Source: an uncultured Gammaproteobacteria bacterium
Lineage (GTDB): Bacteria; Pseudomonadota; Gammaproteobacteria; SZUA-140
Reading direction: 5' to 3'
Length of the DNA: 5,568 bases
NCBI GenBank assembly: GCA_945787585.1
Contig: CALZIG010000257.1
Span: forward strand, 1 to 5,568
The translations under genes and the position numbers were made by a program. Of the stretch, positions 1 to 5,568 are shown piece after piece (position 1 is the stretch's first letter; the number at the start of each line of letters is the position of its first letter). The notes under the pieces were generated by a model. That model worked only from the letters and a program-made list of their open reading frames with translations, made no database searches and had not been told where the DNA came from.

Positions 1-1157
1 ATGATGCGCCGATCATCCGCCTGATCAATGCACTGCTGACCGAGGCGATCAAAGAGAACGCCTCTGATATCCACATTGAACCCTATGAAAGCCGCATGGT
101 GGTGCGCTTCCGTGTCGATGGCGTTTTACGTGAGGTGCTGGAGCCGGCACGCGTTATCGCACCGCTGCTGGTCTCGCGTGTCAAAGTGATGGCCAAACTC
201 GACATCGCCGAGAAACGGCTGCCGCAGGATGGTCGTATCTCACTGCGCATCGCTGGCCGTTCCGTCGATGTACGTGTCTCGACCCTGCCCTCCGGCCACG
301 GCGAGCGCGTAGTGATGCGACTGCTCGATAAACAGGCGGGGCGACTCGACCTCAATCAGATCGGCATGGAACCCGGTGAGCTGGCGATTATGGATGACGT
401 CATCCATAAGCCACACGGCATTATTCTGGTGACCGGGCCGACCGGTTCCGGTAAAACCACGACACTTTATGCAGTACTCACGCGCCTCAATAATAAAGAC
501 CGCAACATCATGACGGTCGAAGATCCGATCGAATATTACCTCGATGGCGTCAGTCAGACGCAGGTGCAGACGAAGGTCGATATGTCGTTTGCGCGCGGCC
601 TGCGGGCGATCCTGCGACAGGATCCCGATGTGGTGATGGTGGGTGAGATTCGAGATCTGGATACGGCCGAGATCGCGGTGCAGGCGAGTTTGACCGGCCA
701 TCTGGTGCTGTCGACGCTGCATACCAACACCGCGATTGGCTCCGTGACTCGACTGCGAGACATGGGCGTCGAACCTTTTTTACTCGCTTCAAGTTTGATC
801 GGCATTCTGGCGCAGCGACTGGTGCGCCGCCTCTGCCCCGAATGCAAGCGCCCCTATCAGGCGGGCAAAAAAGATTGCGAACGACTGGGTGTTTCGGCGC
901 AGACGCCCCCCACACTTTACGCGCCGGAAGGCTGCAAAAAATGTAACTTCAACGGCTATCGAGGGCGTATGGGGATCTTTGAGCTGGTTGAAGTCGACGA
1001 GACCACACGCACCATGATTCACGACGGCGCTGCCGAACAAGCGCTGGAACAACACGCCCGCACCCGCACGCGCAGCATCTTTCAGGATGGCATCCGCCGC
1101 GTGCTCACTGGAGACACCTCACTCGAAGAGGTGTTGCGCGTCACTTATGAAGAGTAG
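1..1157 (+). CDS. gspE: Type II secretion ATPase GspE, 5'-truncated by the window edge
   Basis: Cytoplasmic hexameric ATPase that powers pseudopilus assembly in type II secretion; it docks on GspL and works with GspF. The open frame runs from base 3 (the first residues read [18 protein letters not shown]) to a TAG at 1155-1157, giving 384 visible residues. Family members are about 500-570 residues, so the N-terminal GspL-binding region lies upstream of the window. Seen in order: the SDIHIEP segment near the left edge; Walker A GPTGSGKT at 435-458; Asp box (TVEDPIEY); Walker B region [14 protein letters not shown] from about 615; His box [11 protein letters not shown]; and a zinc motif of two CxxC pairs (CPEC at 834-845, CKKC at 933-944) with 29 residues between them. 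The CxxC pairs and the neighbouring pseudopilin genes favour GspE over the type IV pilus homologue PilB. All catalytic motifs are intact. gspF starts 10 bases after the stop. Confidence 0.97.
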   Translation, partial: DAPIIRLINALLTEAIKENASDIHIEPYESRMVVRFRVDGVLREVLEPARVIAPLLVSRVKVMAKLDIAEKRLPQDGRISLRIAGRSVDVRVSTLPSGHGERVVMRLLDKQAGRLDLNQIGMEPGELAIMDDVIHKPHGIILVTGPTGSGKTTTLYAVLTRLNNKDRNIMTVEDPIEYYLDGVSQTQVQTKVDMSFARGLRAILRQDPDVVMVGEIRDLDTAEIAVQASLTGHLVLSTLHTNTAIGSVTRLRDMGVEPFLLASSLIGILAQRLVRRLCPECKRPYQAGKKDCERLGVSAQTPPTLYAPEGCKKCNFNGYRGRMGIFELVEVDETTRTMIHDGAAEQALEQHARTRTRSIFQDGIRRVLTGDTSLEEVLRVTYEE

Positions 1158-1165
1158 CGAGTAGC
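1152..1165 (+). repeat. 7-base tandem repeat (GAGTAGC x2) across the gspE stop
   Basis: GAGTAGC occurs twice back to back, at 1152-1158 and 1159-1165. The first copy holds the gspE stop TAG (1155-1157); the second fills nearly all of the spacer before the gspF ATG at 1168. It supplies the only purine-rich bases upstream of gspF. Confidence 0.85.
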
Positions 1166-1167
1166 GC

Positions 1168-2385
1168 ATGGGTGCCTTTGAATACAGCGCGCTTGATGCC
1201 GGTGGCCGTGAGCGCAAAGGCGTCCTCGAAGGCGATACCGCCCGGCAGGTGCGCCAGCAACTGCGTGATCAGGGGATGGCGCCGCTTGACGTGATCGAAG
1301 TGGCGCAGCGAGAAAAGCGTAGCGGTGGGCGGCCCGCATCTTTTCAACGCGGGATTAATGCTACTGATCTTGCACTGATTACACGTCAGCTTTCAACGCT
1401 GGTGCAATCGGGCCTGCCGATCGAAGAGGCGCTGCGTGCGGTGTCACAGCAGTGTGAAAAGGCGCGGCTTAAAAGTATGGTAGTCGGGGTGCGTTCCAAA
1501 GTGATGGAGGGCCATACACTGGCGACCTCGCTGGGGGACTTCCCCCATGTATTCACCGATCTCTATCGCGCCACTGTCGCGGCCGGTGAGCAGTCGGGTT
1601 TCCTTGATGTAGTGCTGGATCGCCTCGCGGATTACACCGAAGGGCGTCAGGCGATGCGGCAGAAGATGATGCTCGCACTAATCTATCCGATACTGGTCGT
1701 GGTGGTCTCGATTGCAGTCGTGACTTTGCTGCTTGCCTATGTGGTGCCTGAGGTGGTCAAGGTGTTTGATGATATGGGGCAGGAGCTGCCACTGTTGACC
1801 GTATTGATGATCGCCGCCAGTGACTTTATCCGCGAGTCGGGGCTGTTGCTGTTCGGCGCGCTGGCGGTCGCCTTTGTCAGTATCAAGGCAATGCTGCGCA
1901 AGCCGGGGCCAAAGCGCTGGTTCCATCACCTGCAACTGAAGACACCACTGATCTCGAAGTTGATTCGCGGTCTCAATGCCGCCCGTTTTGCGCGCACCCT
2001 CAGTATTTTGAGCCAGAGTGGTGTGCCGGTGCTCGAAGCGCTGCGCATTGCCGGACAGGTGGTGTCGAATATTCCGATGCGCAGTGCGGTCGAGGCTGCC
2101 GCGAAACATGTCAGCGAAGGTGCTAGTATGCACAAGGCGCTGGAACAGAGCGGCTATTTTCCACCGATGACCATCCACCTGATTGCCAGTGGCGAGAGTA
2201 GTGGTCGGCTTGATGAGATGCTGGAACGCGCCGCGAAGAGTCAGGAGCAGGAACTCGATACCGTGATGCAGACAGTACTGGGACTGTTTGGCCCCTTTAT
2301 GATTCTGGTGATGGGGGGTATCGTATTGCTGATTATTCTCGCGATTCTGCTGCCCATTTTTAATATGAACCAGCTGATTGGCTAA
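1168..2385 (+). CDS. gspF: Type II secretion inner-membrane platform protein GspF
   Basis: Polytopic inner-membrane protein that forms the assembly platform for the pseudopilus and contacts GspE and GspL. It has 405 residues, the usual family length. The N-terminus (MGAFEYSALDAGGRERKG) is the typical GspF opening. Two related T2SSF domains are visible, at about residues 69-192 and 271-393. Each carries the same signature, AAGEQSGFLDVVLDRLADY near 138-156 and ASGESSGRLDEMLERAA near 340-356, which shows the ancient internal duplication. Hydrophobic segments lie at about 167-195, 217-241 and 368-397, matching the three-helix topology of the family. The ATG at 1168 is chosen because the protein begins exactly like family members; the upstream Shine-Dalgarno is weak. 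It sits 10 bases after gspE and 49 bases before gspG. PilC is the alternative family, but the context settles the call. Confidence 0.97.
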   Translation: MGAFEYSALDAGGRERKGVLEGDTARQVRQQLRDQGMAPLDVIEVAQREKRSGGRPASFQRGINATDLALITRQLSTLVQSGLPIEEALRAVSQQCEKARLKSMVVGVRSKVMEGHTLATSLGDFPHVFTDLYRATVAAGEQSGFLDVVLDRLADYTEGRQAMRQKMMLALIYPILVVVVSIAVVTLLLAYVVPEVVKVFDDMGQELPLLTVLMIAASDFIRESGLLLFGALAVAFVSIKAMLRKPGPKRWFHHLQLKTPLISKLIRGLNAARFARTLSILSQSGVPVLEALRIAGQVVSNIPMRSAVEAAAKHVSEGASMHKALEQSGYFPPMTIHLIASGESSGRLDEMLERAAKSQEQELDTVMQTVLGLFGPFMILVMGGIVLLIILAILLPIFNMNQLIG

Positions 2386-2434
2386 TGACGCGGTGGCCAT
2401 AAATTTAATAGAAAAGAGAAACAGGAAGATTCAG
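2386..2434 (+). promoter_or_regulatory. gspF-gspG spacer with AT-rich leader and strong RBS
   Basis: This is the largest gap in the window. Bases 2401-2434 contain only 9 G or C in 34, unlike the surrounding GC-rich coding DNA. An AGGA at 2423-2426 sits 8 bases before the ATG at 2435 and is the clearest Shine-Dalgarno in the window. It decides the gspG start against an in-frame TTG at 2378, which would add 19 residues, overlap gspF and push the prepilin leader to an unlikely length. An unstructured A-rich leader fits high translation of the major pseudopilin; this role is inferred. Confidence 0.6.
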
Positions 2435-2848
2435 ATGAAAAGATCGACACACAACAGACGCAACACTTCGCGCGGCTTCACCCTGATCGAAGTGCTGGTG
2501 GTAGTTATTATCCTCGGCATTCTTGCATCGATTGTCGTGCCGAATATTATGGATAAACCGGGGCAGGCGAAGATCACTAAAGCCAAATCCGACGTGCGTG
2601 CGATCGAAAGCGCATTGAATATGTACAAACTCGAAAACCATGACTATCCTGGTACCGATGAAGGGCTCGAGGCGCTGGTCGGTAACGAGCTACCACGTTT
2701 GCCCAAAGACCCGTGGGACAACCCCTATTTATACTTAAACCCTGGGCAGAATGGCGTAATCGATATCTACACCCTGGGGCGTGATGGCGCACAGGGCGGT
2801 GAAGGTGAAGATGCCGATATCGGCAACTGGAACCTCGAGGGTGAGTGA
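2435..2848 (+). CDS. gspG: Major pseudopilin GspG
   Basis: Most abundant subunit of the periplasmic pseudopilus, made as a prepilin and cleaved and N-methylated by the prepilin peptidase GspO/PilD. It has 137 residues. The leader is 14 residues, basic and ending in Gly (codon 2474-2476), with cleavage before FTLIEVLVVVIILGILASIV. Glu5 of the mature protein is present, and Pro22 is kept in the VVPNIM stretch. The C-terminal half shows the GspG signatures DPWDNPYLYLNPG and IDIYTLGRDG, followed by the acidic loop ending in DADIGNW (about residues 113-131), which in studied GspG proteins binds calcium. The pattern DPWGNPY is more usual than the DPWDNPY found here, a minor change. Start choice rests on the ATG at 2435 with its AGGA. 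The gene ends 19 bases before gspH. Confidence 0.97.
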   Translation: MKRSTHNRRNTSRGFTLIEVLVVVIILGILASIVVPNIMDKPGQAKITKAKSDVRAIESALNMYKLENHDYPGTDEGLEALVGNELPRLPKDPWDNPYLYLNPGQNGVIDIYTLGRDGAQGGEGEDADIGNWNLEGE

Positions 2849-2867
2849 GTAGTGGCATCTGGCAGTG

Positions 2868-3437
2868 ATGAGGTTTCCCGCATCCAGCCCTAATCGCCAT
2901 CGTTCGGCGGGTTTCACCCTGATTGAGTTGATGGTGGTGGCGCTGATCATCGGCATTATATTGACCTTTGTCGTGGTCTCTTTTAATCGCAGTGTTGATA
3001 AAGATGTGGAGACCGAGGCGCAACGTCTCGGCGCGCTAATTACGCTGGCGGCGCAGGAGTCGGTACTGCACTCCACCGAGCATGCGCTGGAGTTTGGTCT
3101 CGATAGTTATAAATTTCTCATACTGAAGGAAAACCAGTGGCAGGCGCCATCAGATGATGCCGCGTTGCGTGAGCGTGAACTCCCCAAAGGAATCTCACTG
3201 GAGCTTTATCTCGAAGGGGATGCGTTCAACTTTGAAGATCAACCGGCTGAGGATACAGAGACAGAAGAATTGGCAGAAGATGAGGCGGACGAAGCGCAGT
3301 CAGTTGGTCCGCGCGCCTATATGCTATCGAGTGGTGAGGTGAGTCCGTTTGAACTGTCGTTATGGCACGAAGATGGCGAGGCGCGCTTTATCGTGAAGGT
3401 GGGCATCACCGGCAAGGTCGAGATTGAGCAGCAGTGA
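2868..3437 (+). CDS. gspH: Minor pseudopilin GspH
   Basis: Minor pseudopilin thought to join the pseudopilus tip complex to the GspG shaft. From the ATG at 2868 it has 189 residues. A GTG directly before it (2865) is an alternative start adding one residue, and an in-frame TAG at 2850 rules out anything longer. The prepilin leader is 15 residues ending in Gly, then FTLIELMVVALIIGIILTFV with Glu5 present. Further support is the LITLAAQESVLHSTEHALEFG segment (long first helix into sheet) and the late SSGEVSPFELSLW stretch, both typical of GspH. An unusually acidic run lies at about residues 123-143 (3234-3296). GspH is the least conserved pseudopilin, so the call leans on gene order, between gspG and gspI, as well as sequence. 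It overlaps the gspI start by one base. Confidence 0.93.
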   Translation: MRFPASSPNRHRSAGFTLIELMVVALIIGIILTFVVVSFNRSVDKDVETEAQRLGALITLAAQESVLHSTEHALEFGLDSYKFLILKENQWQAPSDDAALRERELPKGISLELYLEGDAFNFEDQPAEDTETEELAEDEADEAQSVGPRAYMLSSGEVSPFELSLWHEDGEARFIVKVGITGKVEIEQQ

Positions 3438-3835
3438 TGATGTATCGGTCACGTAATAGATTCACACCTGCCCGTGCGCGTGGTTTCACCCTGCTGGAGG
3501 TAATGGTGGCGCTGGCGGTGATCGCAATCGGCCTCGGTGCGGTGATCACCGAGGCGAGTCGTAATCTCAGCAATGCCGCACTGCTGCAGGATAAAACCCT
3601 CGCCCACTGGATAGCCACCAACAAGGTAGTCGAAATGCAGGTAGCCAATGCGTGGCCGAATACCGGTGAGGATAAGGGCGATGTAGAGATGGCCGGGCGT
3701 GACTGGTACTGGACAGTAAAGGTCGAGGCTGTTGCTTATGATCGGCTACGCCGCCTGGGTGTTGAAGTGCGCAGTGATATCGATAGTGATAGGCCGCTGG
3801 CATCGGTGGTCGCCTATATTGGTGCGCCGCCATGA
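3437..3835 (+). CDS. gspI: Minor pseudopilin GspI
   Basis: Minor pseudopilin that nucleates the GspI-GspJ-GspK tip complex initiating pseudopilus assembly. It has 132 residues from the ATG at 3437, which overlaps the gspH stop by one base (TGATG). A GTG at 3434 and an ATG at 3440 are close alternatives that change only the leader. The leader is about 16 residues, rich in Arg and ending in Gly (codon 3482-3484), followed by FTLLEVMVALAVIAIGLGAV with Glu5. The segment DKTLAHWIATNKVVEMQ is the characteristic GspI block (family pattern A-x-W-x-A-x-N), and length matches the family (about 120-135). The gene ends in a 4-base ATGA overlap with gspJ. A 9-bp inverted repeat lies inside it at 3531-3555. 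Confidence 0.95.
   Translation: MMYRSRNRFTPARARGFTLLEVMVALAVIAIGLGAVITEASRNLSNAALLQDKTLAHWIATNKVVEMQVANAWPNTGEDKGDVEMAGRDWYWTVKVEAVAYDRLRRLGVEVRSDIDSDRPLASVVAYIGAPP
3531..3555 (+). repeat. 9-bp inverted repeat inside gspI
   Basis: GCCTCGGTG at 3531-3539 is the exact reverse complement of CACCGAGGC at 3547-3555, with a 7-base loop. The loop and right arm also form a 12-base palindrome CGGTGATCACCG at 3540-3551. It lies in the codons just after the hydrophobic N-terminal segment. Any RNA function is unproven. Confidence 0.7.
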
Positions 3836-4443
3836 GCCGCCTTCGTAGCAGCGGTTTTACATTGATCGAACTGCTGGTCGCGATGGCGATCTTTGCAGTG
3901 GTCGCCGTAATGGGCTACGGCGGGCTGGATATCGTGATGCAGGCGCGCAAACAGGGTGATGAGCATGCGGCCAAACTGGCGGCATTGCAGACCTCATTTG
4001 CGATCCTTGAACGTGATATTGAACAGGCGGCCAACCGCTCGATCCGTGATAACTTCGGTGATCCACAGCCATCAATGGAGGGCAGTGATGATACCCTGGA
4101 ATTTTCCCGCAATGGCCGACGCAACCCCGGCAATTTCAGTCGCAGCCACCTGCAGCGCATCGCCTACCGTATCGAAGATGAACAGCTGATGCGCGCCAGC
4201 TGGGCAGTGCTGGACCGCGCGCAGGATAGTGAAGCCGCCTCGGGCCCGCTGTTTGAAGGGGTTGAGCAGATTGAATTCAGTTACCTCGATGCAAGAATGG
4301 AGTGGCAGAGCGTGTGGCCGCCCAGGAACCTGTCGCAACAAAATGCGCCAGCACCGACGCTGCCAAAGGCGATTGAGTTGACCATCGAGACCGAAGAGTG
4401 GGGCGAGATCAAACGGCTGTTTCGCGTGGCGGGTAGTGGGTAG
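3832..4443 (+). CDS. gspJ: Minor pseudopilin GspJ
   Basis: Minor pseudopilin of the tip complex with GspI and GspK. It has 203 residues, normal for the family. The leader is short, eight residues ending in Gly (codon 3853-3855), then FTLIELLVAMAIFAVVAVMG with Glu5. The following YGGLDIVMQAR and LQTSFAILERDIEQAANR stretches are typical GspJ sequence, as are the late EGVEQIEFSYLD segment and the W-rich stretch (WQSVWPP) before the final strands PKAIELTIETEEWG. The ATG at 3832 is fixed by the ATGA overlap with the gspI stop, a standard translational coupling arrangement. The protein ends in GSG at a TAG within a tandem GGGTAGT repeat, two bases before the gspK ATG. Confidence 0.96.
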   Translation: MSRLRSSGFTLIELLVAMAIFAVVAVMGYGGLDIVMQARKQGDEHAAKLAALQTSFAILERDIEQAANRSIRDNFGDPQPSMEGSDDTLEFSRNGRRNPGNFSRSHLQRIAYRIEDEQLMRASWAVLDRAQDSEAASGPLFEGVEQIEFSYLDARMEWQSVWPPRNLSQQNAPAPTLPKAIELTIETEEWGEIKRLFRVAGSG

Positions 4444-4444
4444 T
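4431..4444 (+). repeat. 7-base tandem repeat (GGGTAGT x2) across the gspJ stop
   Basis: GGGTAGT occurs at 4431-4437 and again at 4438-4444. The second copy holds the gspJ stop (TAG at 4441-4443), and its GGG lies just upstream of the gspK ATG (4446), where it may serve as a close Shine-Dalgarno. In the gspJ frame the repeat encodes the terminal Gly-Ser-Gly. Confidence 0.85.
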
Positions 4445-4445
4445 G

Positions 4446-5372
4446 ATGCGTCGTCCCGGTCAATGTGGTGCTGCACTGATCACCGCCATCCTGATCACGG
4501 CGATTGCCGCGATTGCCGCAGTCGCGATGGCGTCGCGCCAGCATCTCGATATTCGCCGTACGACGAATGTGATCGAATCATCGCAGGCATACTTGCTTGC
4601 ATTGGGCGGAGAGGAGCTCGGAAAGCAGGTGTTGATTTATGATGGTCAGAATAACCAGATCGACCACCTTGACGAGGACTGGATGAAGCCGCTGGGGCCA
4701 ATTCTAGTCGAAGGTGGCATTGTTGCAGGGCAGGTTGAGGATCTACAGGGGCGCTTTAACCTCAACAATCTGGTGAATGACGGACAACCGAGCACGCTAG
4801 ATATTGCGCGTTTCCAGCGCTTGCTGCGTGACATTGGACTGGATGAAGCACTCGTTTATGCGATCATCGACTGGATCGATGAAGATCAAAACGTCAGTAT
4901 TCCTGACGGCGCGGAGGATTTTGAATACCTCGGAAGGGACCTTCCGTATCGCACCCCTGATGCAGCGATGGCGAGCGTCAGCGAGTTGTTGTTGATCAAC
5001 GGCATTACGCGTGAGTTCTACGACACGCTATGGCCGTATGTCACGGTGCTGCCTGAATATACCGAAATCAATGTGAATACCGCCAGCGCCGAAGTATTAA
5101 TGATGCTGCATGAGGACATAGAGCAGGCGCAAGCAGATGAGTTGATCGATGGTCGCGACCCTGATGGCTATCAGTCAGTAGCAGACTTTGTGGCACATCC
5201 AGCGCTTGGCGGAGTGCTCACCGGTAATGAAGGCCTCAGTGTGCAGACAAGATATTTTAAAATAACCGTCGATGCTGAATTTGGGCGCAGCTGGACAAAA
5301 CTGTATAGTCTGGTGGTGAGAGATAATAACGCAAATGTGGAAGTAGTAATGCGCGCGCAGGGTGTTGATTAA
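4446..5372 (+). CDS. gspK: Minor pseudopilin GspK
   Basis: Largest minor pseudopilin, placed at the very tip of the pseudopilus. It has 308 residues from the ATG at 4446; a GTG directly before it (4443) overlaps the gspJ stop and is an alternative start. The leader MRRPGQCG precedes AALITAILITAIAAIAAV. Position 5 of the mature protein is Thr instead of Glu, as expected for GspK, which lacks the Glu5 of other pseudopilins. Other signatures: DLQGRFNLNNL at about 99-109; DWIDEDQ followed by GAEDFEYL and LPYR at about 142-169, acidic positions that match the calcium-binding region of known GspK; ASVSELLLINGI; and INVNTASAEVL at about 208-218, part of the helix-hairpin-like insert domain. Its stop shares one base with the gspL start (TAATG). 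Confidence 0.96.
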   Translation: MRRPGQCGAALITAILITAIAAIAAVAMASRQHLDIRRTTNVIESSQAYLLALGGEELGKQVLIYDGQNNQIDHLDEDWMKPLGPILVEGGIVAGQVEDLQGRFNLNNLVNDGQPSTLDIARFQRLLRDIGLDEALVYAIIDWIDEDQNVSIPDGAEDFEYLGRDLPYRTPDAAMASVSELLLINGITREFYDTLWPYVTVLPEYTEINVNTASAEVLMMLHEDIEQAQADELIDGRDPDGYQSVADFVAHPALGGVLTGNEGLSVQTRYFKITVDAEFGRSWTKLYSLVVRDNNANVEVVMRAQGVD

Positions 5373-5568
5373 TGCAGCCAAAATTCTATATTCGGCTGAA
5401 CAGTGACAGCAGCGCCGCTCGCCAAATCGGGCTGCGTACGCTACGCATCGCTGAAGCGGGTGCGGAAGGGGTCTCCAGTGAGATGCCGATGGGTGAACTC
5501 GCCGCCGCGGCGAGTGGTTGCCGTGTCATTGTTATTGTCCCTGCCACAGAACTATTGCTGATGTCGGC
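5372..5568 (+). CDS. gspL: Type II secretion protein GspL, N-terminal fragment cut by the window edge
   Basis: Bitopic inner-membrane protein whose cytoplasmic actin-like domain recruits GspE. Only 65 codons plus two bases are present, from the ATG at 5372 (one-base overlap with the gspK stop) to the window end with no stop. An AGGG at 5359-5362, 9 bases before the ATG, is a fair Shine-Dalgarno. Visible sequence starts MQPKFYIRLN and includes ASGCRVIVIVPATELLLMS, which resembles the GspL strand pattern VLVPxxxVLL at the start of the cytoplasmic domain. The fragment is too short for a call by sequence alone; position after gspK makes GspL by far the likeliest product. The transmembrane helix and periplasmic domain would lie beyond the window. 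Confidence 0.88.
   Translation, partial: MQPKFYIRLNSDSSAARQIGLRTLRIAEAGAEGVSSEMPMGELAAAASGCRVIVIVPATELLLMS

Noticed and set aside
1532..1547. Near-palindrome TGGGGGA-CT-TCCCCCA in gspF, considered as a terminator or regulatory hairpin
   Set aside because: There is no following T-run, it lies inside conserved coding sequence, and 7-bp stems with short loops are expected about twice by chance in a window this long.
1678..2400. Long antisense reading frame of 240 codons opposite gspF
   Set aside because: It lies opposite a clearly conserved gene, and its translation is rich in His, Gln and Asn with no recognisable domain, as expected for a shadow of GC-rich coding DNA.
2378..2434. TTG at 2378 as an extended gspG start
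   Set aside because: It overlaps gspF, has no Shine-Dalgarno, and would give a 33-residue leader. The ATG at 2435 has a well-spaced AGGA and a normal 14-residue leader.
2474..3870. Repeated GG(T/C)TT(T/C)AC(C/A)(C/T)TG sequences at 2474, 2910, 3482 and 3853
   Set aside because: These are the prepilin cleavage motifs G-FTL(I/L)E of four paralogous pseudopilins, explained by shared protein function; they are not a separate DNA repeat.
4931..4946. Inverted repeat CGGAAGG-GA-CCTTCCG in gspK
   Set aside because: Same reasoning: a 7-bp stem within codons of the conserved region before LPYR, with no T-run. A similar 7-bp stem at 4864-4882 was rejected likewise.
5375..5398. Possible hairpin CAGCC...GGCTG at the gspL start
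   Set aside because: Only 5 bp with a 14-base loop and an imperfect extension; too weak to claim control of gspL translation.

Overview
The window is one continuous piece of a general secretory (type II secretion, T2SS) operon, all on the + strand, in the order gspE (3' part), gspF, gspG, gspH, gspI, gspJ, gspK, gspL (5' part). Both ends are cut inside genes. The closeness of the GspE, GspF and GspG sequences to the classical Gsp/Xcp/Pul families, and the E-F-G-H-I-J-K-L order, suggest a gammaproteobacterium. I cannot name the genus from sequence alone.

Layout: 1-1157 holds the C-terminal 384 residues of the GspE ATPase, with Walker A, Asp box, Walker B, His box and a four-cysteine zinc motif. 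1168-2385 is the inner-membrane platform protein GspF. A 49-base gap (2386-2434), AT-rich in its second part and ending in a good Shine-Dalgarno, precedes the major pseudopilin gspG (2435-2848). After it come the minor pseudopilins gspH (2868-3437), gspI (3437-3835), gspJ (3832-4443) and gspK (4446-5372), then the start of gspL (5372 onward). Genes from gspH on overlap or nearly touch, which implies one transcript with translational coupling. No gap exceeds 49 bases. I see no RNA gene, mobile element, CRISPR array or terminator.

How the genes work together: GspE is the cytoplasmic ATPase, docked through GspL to the platform protein GspF. Together they drive assembly of a periplasmic pseudopilus of GspG capped by the GspI-GspJ-GspK tip complex and GspH. 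Folded substrates then leave through the outer-membrane secretin GspD. gspC, gspD, gspM and gspN, and the prepilin peptidase gspO, are not visible here.

This is a well-known system and I found no undescribed one. The points worth a second look are small: exact 7-base tandem repeats across two stop codons, doubled GTG-ATG starts at three genes, an AT-rich leader that sets gspG apart, an acidic insert in GspH, and a 9-bp inverted repeat in gspI.
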